DNA of 39,742 nucleotides. Origin: GCA-2862585 sp036340235. GTDB lineage: Bacteria; Bacteroidota; Bacteroidia; Flavobacteriales; UBA7312. The stretch's first letter is position 1. Every line of letters starts with the position of its first letter. Both the position numbers and the translations under genes were made by a program. The stretch is taken from assembly GCA_036340235.1 (NCBI GenBank), contig JAYYZE010000002.1, positions 1 through 39,742 of the forward strand. Direction: 5' to 3'. Below the pieces are notes generated by a model, which saw only the letters and a list, made by a program, of their open reading frames with translations, searched no databases and was not told the origin of the DNA. Shown in pieces: positions 16,644 through 24,373 of this stretch.

Positions 16644-17294
16644 ATGAAAAGAATACTTATCACCTTGGTAACTTTTTTGATGTTCAGCACGTCATTTGCT
16701 AAAGATGGGCCAAAAGTTGAAATTCAAACAAAATATGGAAAAATGGTGCTTGTTTTATACGATGAAACACCCATTCATCGTGATAACTTCCTAAAATTGG
16801 TAAACGAGGGCTTTTACAATGGCACATTGTTTCATAGAGTAATTCCTAAATTTATGATTCAAGGTGGTGATCCCGTATCAAAAAAAGAAAATCCGGAAGA
16901 GCGCCTGGGTAACGGTGGACCAGGATATACGCTTCCCGCTGAGATTAATCCTCGATTAATACACAAAAAAGGTGCCCTAGCGGCTGCCCGCATGCCTGAT
17001 GGCGTTAATCCAAAAAAGGAGTCGTCGGGGTCTCAGTTTTATATTGTGGAGGGTGAGGTGTTTAATGATGAAAAACTGACAATGGTGGAGAAACGAATGG
17101 GTAATAGACTCAGTGACTTACAAAGAAAAGTGTACAAAACAGTTGGTGGGACACCACATTTGGATGGAGAATACACTGTTTTTGGCGAGGTCGTTGAAGG
17201 ACTGGATGTTATCTCTAAAATTTCGTTAGTAAAACGACTTAGAAACGACTTGCCCGCAGAAAAAATAATAATGAGTATTCGCATTCTAAAATAG
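16644..17294 (+). CDS. Secreted cyclophilin-type peptidyl-prolyl isomerase
   Basis: Catalyses cis-trans isomerisation of prolyl bonds, probably in the periplasm. The signal peptide is MKRILITLVTFLMFSTSFAK. The cyclophilin fold shows YDETPIHRDNFLKLV, FYNGTLFHRVIPKFMIQGGD (the FHRVI and MIQGGD motifs of the active site), GALAAARMPDGVNP, SSGSQFYI and YTVFGEVVEGLDVISKI. The insert of about 40 residues between SGSQFYIV and the H-LDGEYTVFG motif is typical of Bacteroidota homologues. I start at the ATG at 16644 because it gives the signal peptide; an upstream TTG in frame is not needed. The stop is one base from the pheS ATG. Confidence 0.93.
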   Translation: MKRILITLVTFLMFSTSFAKDGPKVEIQTKYGKMVLVLYDETPIHRDNFLKLVNEGFYNGTLFHRVIPKFMIQGGDPVSKKENPEERLGNGGPGYTLPAEINPRLIHKKGALAAARMPDGVNPKKESSGSQFYIVEGEVFNDEKLTMVEKRMGNRLSDLQRKVYKTVGGTPHLDGEYTVFGEVVEGLDVISKISLVKRLRNDLPAEKIIMSIRILK

Positions 17295-17295
17295 A

Positions 17296-18318
17296 ATGAT
17301 TGAAAAAATAAATCAACTCTTAGAAGAAGTTCGCGCCTTTCATACTGACAACCCTGATGATTTAGAGATATTTAGGATTAAGTTTCTGGGGAAAAAAGGA
17401 ATAATGAACGATCTGTTTGCATCATTCAAGCAAATTCCAAACAATGAGAAGAAAGAGGTAGGACAATCCCTCAATACGCTCAAGCAGTCCATTCAGCAAA
17501 AGCTAGAACAAGGAAAATCAACTTTATCTACCGCCAAACAAAAATCCTCAACTACTAATGATCTTAGCAGGCCAATTAGTATTAGTCAAATAGGTAGTAG
17601 ACACCCTTTGTCATTAGTGAAAAATGAAATTATTGATATTTTTAGTCGCATTGGTTTTAACTTGTCAGACGGGCCAGAAATTGAGGATGATTGGCATAAT
17701 TTTACAGCCTTGAATTTACCACAAGAACATCCTGCCAGGGACATGCAGGACACCTTCTTTATTCAAACCAACCCTGACGTACTGTTGCGAACACATACCT
17801 CTTCTGTGCAGGTCAGGTACATGGAAAATAACAGGCCACCAATTAGGACGCTCTCTCCCGGAAGGGTGTATAGAAATGAAGCCATTTCTGCCCGTGCTCA
17901 TTGTATCTTTCACCAAGTAGAGGGCTTGTACATTGACGAGAATGTATCCTTCGCTGACCTCAAACAAGTACTACTATATTTTGCAAAAGAAATGTTTGGC
18001 GAACATACTGCAATTAGATTACGCCCTTCTTACTTTCCTTTTACTGAACCAAGTGCAGAGGTGGATGTGTCGTGTAATATCTGCTCGGGCAAAGGGTGTA
18101 ACGTTTGTAAATACACCGGCTACCTTGAGATATTGGGTTGCGGCATGTTGGACCCAAATGTTTTAACAAATTGCCATATTGATCCCAAGAAATATAGTGG
18201 CTATGCCTTTGGCATGGGTATTGAACGCATTGCCATGCTTAAATACCAAATTAAAGATTTAAGGCAATTCTTTGAAAATGACGTTCGCTTTTTAGAACAA
18301 TTTAAGTCGTCAATTTAG
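17296..18318 (+). CDS. pheS: Phenylalanyl-tRNA synthetase alpha subunit
   Basis: Class II aminoacyl-tRNA synthetase catalytic subunit; works with PheT, which is not in this window. The 340-residue chain has the N-terminal coiled coil (about residues 1-90) that binds tRNA-Phe. The catalytic core includes GSRHPLSLVKNEI, DDWHNFTALNLPQEHPARDM, LRTHTSSVQVRYM (motif 1-2 area) and RVYRNEAISARAHCIFHQVE. Four Cys in CNICSGKGCNVCKYTG are common in Bacteroidota PheS. The motif 3 segment YAFGMGIERIAMLKY closes the protein. The separation from pheT is common in this phylum. Convergent with neuC, 26 bases away. Confidence 0.96.
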   Translation: MIEKINQLLEEVRAFHTDNPDDLEIFRIKFLGKKGIMNDLFASFKQIPNNEKKEVGQSLNTLKQSIQQKLEQGKSTLSTAKQKSSTTNDLSRPISISQIGSRHPLSLVKNEIIDIFSRIGFNLSDGPEIEDDWHNFTALNLPQEHPARDMQDTFFIQTNPDVLLRTHTSSVQVRYMENNRPPIRTLSPGRVYRNEAISARAHCIFHQVEGLYIDENVSFADLKQVLLYFAKEMFGEHTAIRLRPSYFPFTEPSAEVDVSCNICSGKGCNVCKYTGYLEILGCGMLDPNVLTNCHIDPKKYSGYAFGMGIERIAMLKYQIKDLRQFFENDVRFLEQFKSSI

Positions 18319-18344
18319 TTGGCTTAAACAACGCCTACTCATAT

Positions 18345-19481
18345 TTATTCTCTTAACAAGCGATCCTTAAACTGCTTTTGGCATTGTATGGCCCACAGTT
18401 CATGGCTTGCTAGTATTTCTAAAAATAAAGCATCGCTATTTCCTTGTCCAAACAGTTCTACCTTTTCAGAACGGTGTTCTTTCGCTTTATTAATGGAGGA
18501 CTGAATGTCCTTTTTTGTATAAGAACAGTGGATAATACTTTTGGCTTTCACCCTATTTAACTGTCGGTTACCAATATCTATGCTTGTCACGCCATAGAGA
18601 GGGGCCTCTCGAACACCAGCACTGCTGTTGCCAATAATGCATTGGCAATGCTTGAGTAATACCAAGAAAAATTCAAAGCGTAAAGAAGGGAAGACGGCAA
18701 ATCGCTCATTACCTTCTAGACGGCTGATGGCTTCATTAATTACTGCCGATCCCATATCGTTATTAGGCCTTATTACCAAATAGTTGCCACCTTCTTCCAA
18801 AACAGCCTCGATTAAATTATTAGCATGCAAAACCATGTCTTGCTCGGTGGTAACCGGATGAAACATTAAAATACTATAGTCTTTAAAGGGTATGTCGTAG
18901 TAGTGTAGTGCTGACTCTATATTTGGTAGTTGGTCAGAAAACATAATATCAACATCAGGTGAACCGATCACAAAAATTTGACTTTCTCGTTCCCCCATTT
19001 GTAAAAGACGGGTTTTAGCCTCCTCATTGGCGACAAAGTGAATGTGACTTAGTTTACTAACCGAATGTCTTATTAGCTCATCAATAGTTCCAGAAACCTC
19101 GCCCCCTTCAACATGCGCTACAAGTATGTTATTCATGGCGCCTACAATGGCACCTGCTAGTGTTTCGACCCTATCACCATGCACTACTATTAGGTCTACT
19201 TTGTGTTGATTGACAAAGGAAGATAGTCCCTCTATGGTTTTTGCTAGGGTTAAGTCCATGGTAGACTCGTGGGTGTGGTTGGGAAATTTATGGATGTTGG
19301 AAAATCCTGATTTTATAATTTCGTTGACGGTATAGCCATAGGCATCTTGAAGGTGCATGCCGGTGACAAAAATATGGGTGTCGAAATCGGTACACTGACT
19401 TGTTACTTTTATAAGTGACTTTAGTTTACCAAAGTCAGCGCGAGTGCCAGTTAGAAATACTATTTTCTTAATCTTACTCAA
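18345..19481 (-). CDS. neuC: UDP-N-acetylglucosamine 2-epimerase (hydrolysing), NeuC/LegG family
   Basis: Makes N-acetylmannosamine (or, if of the LegG type, the diacetyl-trideoxy sugar) from a UDP-sugar for nonulosonic acid synthesis. The 378-residue protein has GTRADFGKL near the N-terminus, LIVVHGDRVETLAGAI (about residues 96-111), HVEGGEVSGTIDELIRHSVSKLSHIHFVAN and the GNSSAGVREAPLYGV segment of the UDP-binding half. The start is a TTG at 19481; there is no better ATG, and it overlaps the neuB stop by eight bases, so it is translationally coupled. The downstream end is 26 bases from pheS. Sequence alone cannot separate sialic from legionaminic acid routes. Confidence 0.9.
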   Translation of the reverse strand: MSKIKKIVFLTGTRADFGKLKSLIKVTSQCTDFDTHIFVTGMHLQDAYGYTVNEIIKSGFSNIHKFPNHTHESTMDLTLAKTIEGLSSFVNQHKVDLIVVHGDRVETLAGAIVGAMNNILVAHVEGGEVSGTIDELIRHSVSKLSHIHFVANEEAKTRLLQMGERESQIFVIGSPDVDIMFSDQLPNIESALHYYDIPFKDYSILMFHPVTTEQDMVLHANNLIEAVLEEGGNYLVIRPNNDMGSAVINEAISRLEGNERFAVFPSLRFEFFLVLLKHCQCIIGNSSAGVREAPLYGVTSIDIGNRQLNRVKAKSIIHCSYTKKDIQSSINKAKEHRSEKVELFGQGNSDALFLEILASHELWAIQCQKQFKDRLLRE

Positions 19482-20505
19482 AATCCGTCCAATCTAATTG
19501 TTCATCATTATCAATATTTCTAGTTGCGCGTTTTCCTAGAATACTATTGAAGTGCTCCGCTAGTATGGGCCCGGTACCTGGGCGCTTGACCCATATGTTG
19601 TCCATTGTTAGTGGCTCTCCTTTGATTATGGCTTGTATGGAACAAATGGTTGCAAAGGCAAAATCAATGGTAACTTGTTCTTCATCGGCTGGTTCTTTTT
19701 TGCCTCCTCTTTGTTGCCAAATAATTTGACTTCCTTCAATTAATTCTTTACAGTTGGTTTCGTCCATAGAACACACTATGTCGGGCCCTGTTCTACTCAT
19801 GTGATCGGTAAAATGCCTCTCCAAGATTGATGCCCCTAAAGCTACTGCCCCAAAACAAGCGTGATTACTTTGGGTGTGGTCAGAAAGACCAAATACAACG
19901 TTTGGAAAGGCATTTTGAATATCTTGAAGAGAGCCAAGGCGAACCAGGTGGTTAGGCGTTGGGTACAAGTTGGTGGTGTGCAACAAGGCATATTCAATGG
20001 CGTGTTTATTAAATATGCTGACGGCCTTGGTAATACTTTCAATGGTATTCATACCAGTACTTAAAATAATGGGTTTACCAAAAGAAGCAATGTGTTCTAA
20101 CAATGGGTAATTGTTACATTCGCCAGAGCCAATTTTGTACGCCGGTACATCCCACGACTCCAAACGGTTGGCAGCGGCTCTAGAAAACGGCGTACTTATA
20201 AATATCATTCCCTTGGACTCTACATAACGCTTCAGCGCCAACTCGTCACTTTCATTAAGCGCACATCGTTCCATAATCTCATAAATAGACACCTCAGCAT
20301 TGCCTGGAATGACGTTTTTGGCAGCACTACTCATTTCATCTTCAACAATATGGGTTTGGTGCTTTACCATTTCTACACCGGCTCTATGAGCAGCGTCTAC
20401 CATTTCTTTAGCCACTTCTAAATTCCCTTCGTGATTAATGCCTATTTCTGCAATAACCAAAGGGGAGTAGTCAACTCCTATTTTTCTGCCAGCTATTTCA
20501 ATCAT
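19474..20505 (-). CDS. neuB: N-acetylneuraminate (or related nonulosonate) synthase
   Basis: Condenses ManNAc (or a relative) with phosphoenolpyruvate to a C9 sugar acid in the cytoplasm. The TIM barrel contains VIAEIGINHEGNLEVAKEM (about residues 17-35), KHQTHIVEDEM, STPFSRAAANRLE, KIGSGECNNYPL and LSDHTQSNHACFGAVALGA. The last 60 residues form an antifreeze-like SAF domain (DNIWVKRPGTGPILAEHF). The start is the ATG at 20505, overlapping the neuA stop by eight bases. Length and motifs are complete. The exact substrate is not determined; LegI and NeuB are close relatives. Confidence 0.92.
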   Translation of the reverse strand: MIEIAGRKIGVDYSPLVIAEIGINHEGNLEVAKEMVDAAHRAGVEMVKHQTHIVEDEMSSAAKNVIPGNAEVSIYEIMERCALNESDELALKRYVESKGMIFISTPFSRAAANRLESWDVPAYKIGSGECNNYPLLEHIASFGKPIILSTGMNTIESITKAVSIFNKHAIEYALLHTTNLYPTPNHLVRLGSLQDIQNAFPNVVFGLSDHTQSNHACFGAVALGASILERHFTDHMSRTGPDIVCSMDETNCKELIEGSQIIWQQRGGKKEPADEEQVTIDFAFATICSIQAIIKGEPLTMDNIWVKRPGTGPILAEHFNSILGKRATRNIDNDEQLDWTDFE

Positions 20506-21175
20506 TGTAATGGTTTAAAACGAATTCCGCCCACTGAAAGTCCAATTCAGTATCTATATCTACAGAAGCAAAAGGATGGTCCATTTCGAAAGATAAAGGC
20601 GTTTCAGAAAGAATCGACCCCTTAAGAGCTAAATCGTAAGCGCTTATATACATCAAGCCATTCTCGAAAAATAAAGGGGTTAAATCTTGGCTTCTTTGAC
20701 CAAAACGGTATGAGGAGGGCATAAAAATATGCTTGTCAATAGCACCTAGTTTGCGTTTATTTGGGCTAACACTAAGTAATGAATCAGCACCGTGTTTTAA
20801 CATATGAGTGAAGCACTTTTTAAAGAGCCCTGTAGGTCTTAAAGGGTTGGTGGGTTGAAGTAAAACCACGAATCTATAAGAAACATCTAGCGTTTCAAGG
20901 ACATTTTGAAGGACATCAGAGGTGGGTGTGTGGTCTTGGCATAGCGCATCAGAACGTTGTAAAACGTTTACTTTATAATCTTCAGCAATGGCCACTATGG
21001 CTGGGTCATTGGTTGACACCACAATGTCGGCATTGGCAATGTGTTTTTGAGCGTAATCAATACTGTGGGCAATTAATGGTTTGCCAGCTAAGGGCATGCT
21101 ATTTTTTCCAGGAAGTCGTTTCGATCCCTTTCGTGCAGGAATGACTACCAAAATATCTTTATTTAAATGACCCAT
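20498..21175 (-). CDS. neuA: Acylneuraminate cytidylyltransferase (CMP-sugar synthetase)
   Basis: Activates the nonulosonic acid with CTP to give the CMP-sugar used by glycosyltransferases. 225 residues with the family signature PARKGSKRLPGKNSMPLAGK (about residues 12-31), followed by VVSTNDPAIVAIAE, QDHTPTSDVLQNVL and LLQPTNPLRP. First gene of neuA-neuB-neuC, with a -7 box (TAGTTTTG) seven bases before the ATG. The CMP-sugar may decorate a surface glycan or glycoprotein. Transferases and transport genes for it are not in this window. Confidence 0.92.
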   Translation of the reverse strand: MGHLNKDILVVIPARKGSKRLPGKNSMPLAGKPLIAHSIDYAQKHIANADIVVSTNDPAIVAIAEDYKVNVLQRSDALCQDHTPTSDVLQNVLETLDVSYRFVVLLQPTNPLRPTGLFKKCFTHMLKHGADSLLSVSPNKRKLGAIDKHIFMPSSYRFGQRSQDLTPLFFENGLMYISAYDLALKGSILSETPLSFEMDHPFASVDIDTELDFQWAEFVLNHYND

Positions 21176-21182
21176 TACTACA

Positions 21183-21190
21183 CAAAACTA
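21183..21190 (-). promoter_or_regulatory. -7 box of the neuABC operon
   Basis: TAGTTTTG on the minus strand, seven bases before the neuA ATG. It lies in the 42-base gap after the upstream GNAT-like gene, so neuABC can be expressed separately from that gene. Confidence 0.55.
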
Positions 21191-21217
21191 CGGTTTTTTA
21201 ATTGACTTTGACTGTTC

Positions 21218-22336
21218 TCAATTAAACGGATGCCTTTGAGTCCATTTTTTTGGTTTTATTCTCAGCAGAATTGGCTTGAGTATAAATCGTAGCAGTGGGT
21301 TTTTGATGTAAATGTAAATAAACGATTGGCGGGGTTCGGCGCCTACATTGCTTTTGAATTCGGCAGCCGTTCGTCCGAAAATAATTTCTTGTTTACTGGC
21401 ACTTATCGCGTGTCTTATACTCTCAAGCAAAATGCGCTCGTATAGTCGGTGACTTTGATTGTATCGATAGTCCAAGCCTATAAAATATGAATAGAGTCTT
21501 GTGCTATCTTCTAGTTCGGAGGAAAAAGCTATCATCTGCTTATTAAGGAAATAGCCATAGACTGTGCATTTTGGTAGTGATTGATCAATTAATTCTTGGA
21601 AAATGGCTGTGTTGAAGTGGATGGCGCCAAACGAAGAGTTAGTCTGTACGTTTAGAAATAGCTGTTGGATAGTGTCTTGATAGGTGTTCAACTCACTTTT
21701 GGAAAGTTGTCTTATAGTTATCACTTGGCTTTTATTCATGACGCCTCTTTGGCGGGCTCTGTATTTTTTCTTCAGAGAACGACTGTAATCGTCAAACTGC
21801 TTCCATTTTGGATTGAGTCCTAAGACCATGTCTTCTTCTACCTCTACCTTAATGAGTTCAGAAATGGTTTTTTCAGGAATTCGTATGCCCAATTTCGAAA
21901 AAAAATGATCAGGAATAATAAACCTACTAATTTTTCGCTCACGGCTAATCAAGTCTAATAAAGAATGGACAAACGAGTGGTTTTCTAACGGTTTTTCAGT
22001 AAACACGTTGTGTACATTAGTAATTAAACCATTACCTAATCCAACAACTTTAAGTTTCAACACTTTTAAAGCCAAACTAATTAGGCCTCTAGTCAACTGA
22101 TTTCGCCTTTGATAAGAGTAAACACGTTCGCCAAATAGGTAAAATTCTTGAGCATACCCTAACTGTTTATTATCTTTCTTGTCTAACACATAGAATAAGT
22201 GAGTTATGTGCTGCTGGTGGGATTGTTCAAAAGCCCGTTTGAAAGAGATTGAAAGAAAGGGGTTGGCATCTCTTAAAATATTATTCCATTGATTCTTGTC
22301 AATAGTAGAGGTGGTGGTATGTAGTTGAAGGGACAA
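21218..22336 (-). CDS. FemAB/GNAT-like acyltransferase of unknown substrate
   Basis: A 372-residue cytoplasmic protein with the two-half GNAT architecture of FemAB or BioF2-like proteins. The N-terminal half has a NPFLSISFKRAFEQS segment, a basic loop around SLKKKYRARQRGVMNK (about residues 183-198), then a core GNAT region with CTVYGYFLNKQMIAFSSELE and YSYFIGLDYRYNQSHRLYERIL (about residues 262-315), where acyl-CoA binding usually lies. The end is basic. It may N-acylate a sugar or peptide used for the cell surface, which fits its place upstream of neuABC, but this is inference. The start is uncertain: a TTG at 22336 (MSLQLHTTTS) fits because a TTG at 22360 overlaps the -7 box. Confidence 0.72.
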   Translation of the reverse strand: MSLQLHTTTSTIDKNQWNNILRDANPFLSISFKRAFEQSHQQHITHLFYVLDKKDNKQLGYAQEFYLFGERVYSYQRRNQLTRGLISLALKVLKLKVVGLGNGLITNVHNVFTEKPLENHSFVHSLLDLISRERKISRFIIPDHFFSKLGIRIPEKTISELIKVEVEEDMVLGLNPKWKQFDDYSRSLKKKYRARQRGVMNKSQVITIRQLSKSELNTYQDTIQQLFLNVQTNSSFGAIHFNTAIFQELIDQSLPKCTVYGYFLNKQMIAFSSELEDSTRLYSYFIGLDYRYNQSHRLYERILLESIRHAISASKQEIIFGRTAAEFKSNVGAEPRQSFIYIYIKNPLLRFILKPILLRIKPKKWTQRHPFN

Positions 22337-22357
22337 ACAATGAGTTTTAAATCGGAA

Positions 22358-22365
22358 CAAAAATA
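22358..22365 (-). promoter_or_regulatory. -7 box of the GNAT-like gene
   Basis: TATTTTTG on the minus strand, partly covering the longer open frame's TTG at 22360. This argues for the downstream TTG at 22336 as the real start. Confidence 0.5.
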
Positions 22366-22435
22366 GTTTTTAATTATTCTAAATACAAACACCTGTATAT
22401 CAGTTGTTTATATTCGTTCTAACCGGTTTATTATT

Positions 22436-22443
22436 TAACTTTG
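22436..22443 (+). promoter_or_regulatory. -7 box of the small Cys-rich gene
   Basis: TAACTTTG matches TAnnTTTG, 25 bases before the ATG at 22469. It supports this short ORF as a real gene. Confidence 0.6.
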
Positions 22444-22468
22444 TATTAAAATTAAAATTGTTTCAACT

Positions 22469-22705
22469 ATGAATTTAAGACAAGTTAACACCTGCACAAA
22501 TTGCCAAAACCTAAGCATTGATTTCAACTGCTCTAAACACAAGCAACAAGTAGACTTGAACAATGTATGTGATTCTCATGTTGTTCACCAAGCTTTATCG
22601 GTTGAGTCTAGTTGTACTAACTGCTATTTTTACAAGCAAAAAGATTGCAAATCGCCATCTAAGGCCAGCGAGGGAATGCTGTGTTTTAGTTGGAAGAAAA
22701 GATAA
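22469..22705 (+). CDS. Small protein with two tandem Cys4 knuckles
   Basis: 78 residues with eight Cys arranged as two similar halves: Cys 9, 12, 21, 34, then Cys 49, 52, 60, 72. Both halves start with the same CTNC, and the spacings are nearly equal (CxxC, then 8-9 residues to the third Cys, then 12-13 to the fourth). The pattern suggests two zinc-binding units derived by internal duplication. No signal peptide or membrane segment is visible, and the chain is basic at the C-terminus. Function is unknown; RNA or DNA binding or a redox role are both possible. It has its own -7 box and lies between divergent and convergent neighbours. I do not recognise a named family. Confidence 0.72.
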   Translation: MNLRQVNTCTNCQNLSIDFNCSKHKQQVDLNNVCDSHVVHQALSVESSCTNCYFYKQKDCKSPSKASEGMLCFSWKKR

Positions 22706-22757
22706 ACCCTTCTCTTTCGTGTCCTTAATTTTTAAGCGTCATCACTTATACATACTA

Positions 22758-23783
22758 TTAGCTTCTGTGCTTTTTTTGCCACTTCTCTTTGGCGTATTTC
22801 TGCATATCGATAACTTTATCTTTTTCATCAATTATTTCTAAACCGAGCAGTGTCTCTATGATATCCTCCATAGTCACTATGCCGTCCAAGCCACCATACT
22901 CATCAACGACTATGGCAATGTGTTCTTTTTTCTCAATTAACTTGTTAAATAAGCCAAAAATCGAAATGGTATTTGGAATGGTTAGTATTTCCCGTTTCAT
23001 GGACCTCAGCAAGGTGTTTTCAGCATTACTATCGGTTGCTTTTTCAAGAACATCTTGCAAAAAAACATAACCAGTAATAGTCTCGTTTTGGTTAGAAAAA
23101 AGAGGAATTCTAGAAAAGTTTAAGTATTTGGCTTGTGATTTAAACTGTTCAATGGTAATGGTTTCTTCGGCAGAAATAACTACTACCCTTGGAGTCATAA
23201 TTTCAGTTACCTGAAGTTGTTTTAGATTAAGTATGTTTTGAATAATGTTTTTTTCTTGCATGCTGAAAACTCCTTCGTCATAGCCCATATTTGCTAATGC
23301 GGCAATTTCTTCCCTACTGACACTGGCATTTTTTTGCTTGGAAAACAGTTGGGTTACTTTCATTGACATGACCACTAATGGGTAAGTGATTATCATCATA
23401 AATTGTATAGCGTATAAGGTGGGTTTGACAAATCGCTTCCAGTAGATAGCTCCTATAGTTTTAGGAATGATTTCTGAAATTATAAGAATTAATACGGTAA
23501 GCGCTGCCGATATTAACCCCAAAGAAGTTTCGCCAAACAAAGCCGTAGCCTGAGCTCCAACCCCGGCAGCGCCTATGGTATGAGCCACTGTATTTAGAGA
23601 TAATATGGCTGATAAGGGCTTGTCTATATTTTTCTTATAGTTTAAGAAAGAATTAGCCCAAGAAACCTTATCTTTTTGTGTAACTAAATATGATTGAGGA
23701 GTAGTCAATAAGATAGCTTCTGCCAAAGAACACACAAATGATACAAATAATGCGATAAATAAATAGAAAAAGAGTGCGCCCAT
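22758..23783 (-). CDS. CNNM/CorC-type (hemolysin-like) membrane protein with CBS pair
   Basis: 341-residue inner-membrane protein. The N-terminal DUF21 (CNNM) domain has hydrophobic segments at about residues 3-24, 54-80, 84-107 and 128-147. It includes the SLAEAILLTTPQSYL and ISEIIPKTIGAIYWKRFVKP motifs typical of Mg/Co efflux-associated proteins. A CBS pair follows (EIMTPRVVVISAEETITIEQF, SRIPLFSNQ and IAIVVDEYGGLDGIVTMEDIIETLLGLEI). The CorC_HlyC C-terminal domain of longer relatives is absent, which is common. CBS domains often sense ATP or AMP. The promoter box TAATTTTG (23805-23812, minus) lies 21 bases upstream. Likely ion transport; substrate not shown. Confidence 0.9.
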   Translation of the reverse strand: MGALFFYLFIALFVSFVCSLAEAILLTTPQSYLVTQKDKVSWANSFLNYKKNIDKPLSAILSLNTVAHTIGAAGVGAQATALFGETSLGLISAALTVLILIISEIIPKTIGAIYWKRFVKPTLYAIQFMMIITYPLVVMSMKVTQLFSKQKNASVSREEIAALANMGYDEGVFSMQEKNIIQNILNLKQLQVTEIMTPRVVVISAEETITIEQFKSQAKYLNFSRIPLFSNQNETITGYVFLQDVLEKATDSNAENTLLRSMKREILTIPNTISIFGLFNKLIEKKEHIAIVVDEYGGLDGIVTMEDIIETLLGLEIIDEKDKVIDMQKYAKEKWQKKHRS

Positions 23784-23804
23784 TAAACGTGTTTAAATCC
23801 TGTG

Positions 23805-23812
23805 CAAAATTA
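23805..23812 (-). promoter_or_regulatory. -7 box of the CNNM/CorC gene
   Basis: TAATTTTG on the minus strand, 21 bases before the ATG at 23783. The rest of the 155-bp gap (23784-23938) holds nothing else I can support. Confidence 0.5.
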
Positions 23813-23938
23813 CATTTTTTGGAATCATAAACTAACGCATTTTGCTTGACATAAAGTATTGTTTAGTGAAAAATGTTTATGAAAAATAGAGTAGTATTTG
23901 GCGTTGGTTTAATGAATAAGCGTAGAAAAGGCGAGGAT

Positions 23939-24373
23939 TTATCGCTTATGAACTTCCGCTTGTTCGAAAATATAGTTGCACTGATAAATGTCATCGGCGT
24001 TGAGTTTTAATACGCCTTTCATAGTTACCATTTCATCCATTACAAAATAGTCTTTTTCTGATTTCATTTTTAACTCAACAACTGTTTCGGGGCCACCCAC
24101 CCCACAAAAAAAACAAGACGAAAATGGGCCTCTAGAGAGAATGTAGTAGTTATCCTGTGGGTCAATAGCCAACATAAATCCTCTAAGTATGACTGTTTTT
24201 CCTTCAAGCTCCAAAACAGATGGCCCAAAGTGTGGGTATAAAAAATACTCGTCAACCTCTTCAACATACATGTCCGAAAATTCAATGTCGGCTAAGGTTT
24301 CCCAGCTAATTTCAACTTGAGAAAAGCCATAAAATGGAAATAGAAGAGCAACTAAAAGAGAGTATTTATGCAT
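23939..24373 (-). CDS. DUF3299-like secreted protein of a metal-type ABC cluster
   Basis: A 144-residue exported protein with a signal peptide (MHKYSLLVALLFPFYGFSQ). The body resembles the DUF3299 family: an ISWETLADIEFSD opening, then YFLYPHFGPSVLELEGKTV, LSRGPFSSCFFCGVGGPETV with a CxxC pair (about residues 87-90) that could bind metal or be redox active, and VTMKGVLKLNADDIYQCNY. It overlaps the permease gene by eight bases. Homologues are usually found beside ABC permeases with His-rich loops, which suggests a metal-handling role, for example in zinc uptake. That role is inferred. Confidence 0.75.
   Translation of the reverse strand: MHKYSLLVALLFPFYGFSQVEISWETLADIEFSDMYVEEVDEYFLYPHFGPSVLELEGKTVILRGFMLAIDPQDNYYILSRGPFSSCFFCGVGGPETVVELKMKSEKDYFVMDEMVTMKGVLKLNADDIYQCNYIFEQAEVHKR

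Noticed and set aside
16598..16690. 31-residue N-terminal extension of the small lipoprotein
   Set aside because: It would overlap the cyclophilin start and its promoter, and the shorter form has a clean lipoprotein signal.
23874..24011. Small plus-strand ORF across the start of the DUF3299-like region
   Set aside because: Mostly antisense to a well supported gene, with no promoter box or recognisable feature.
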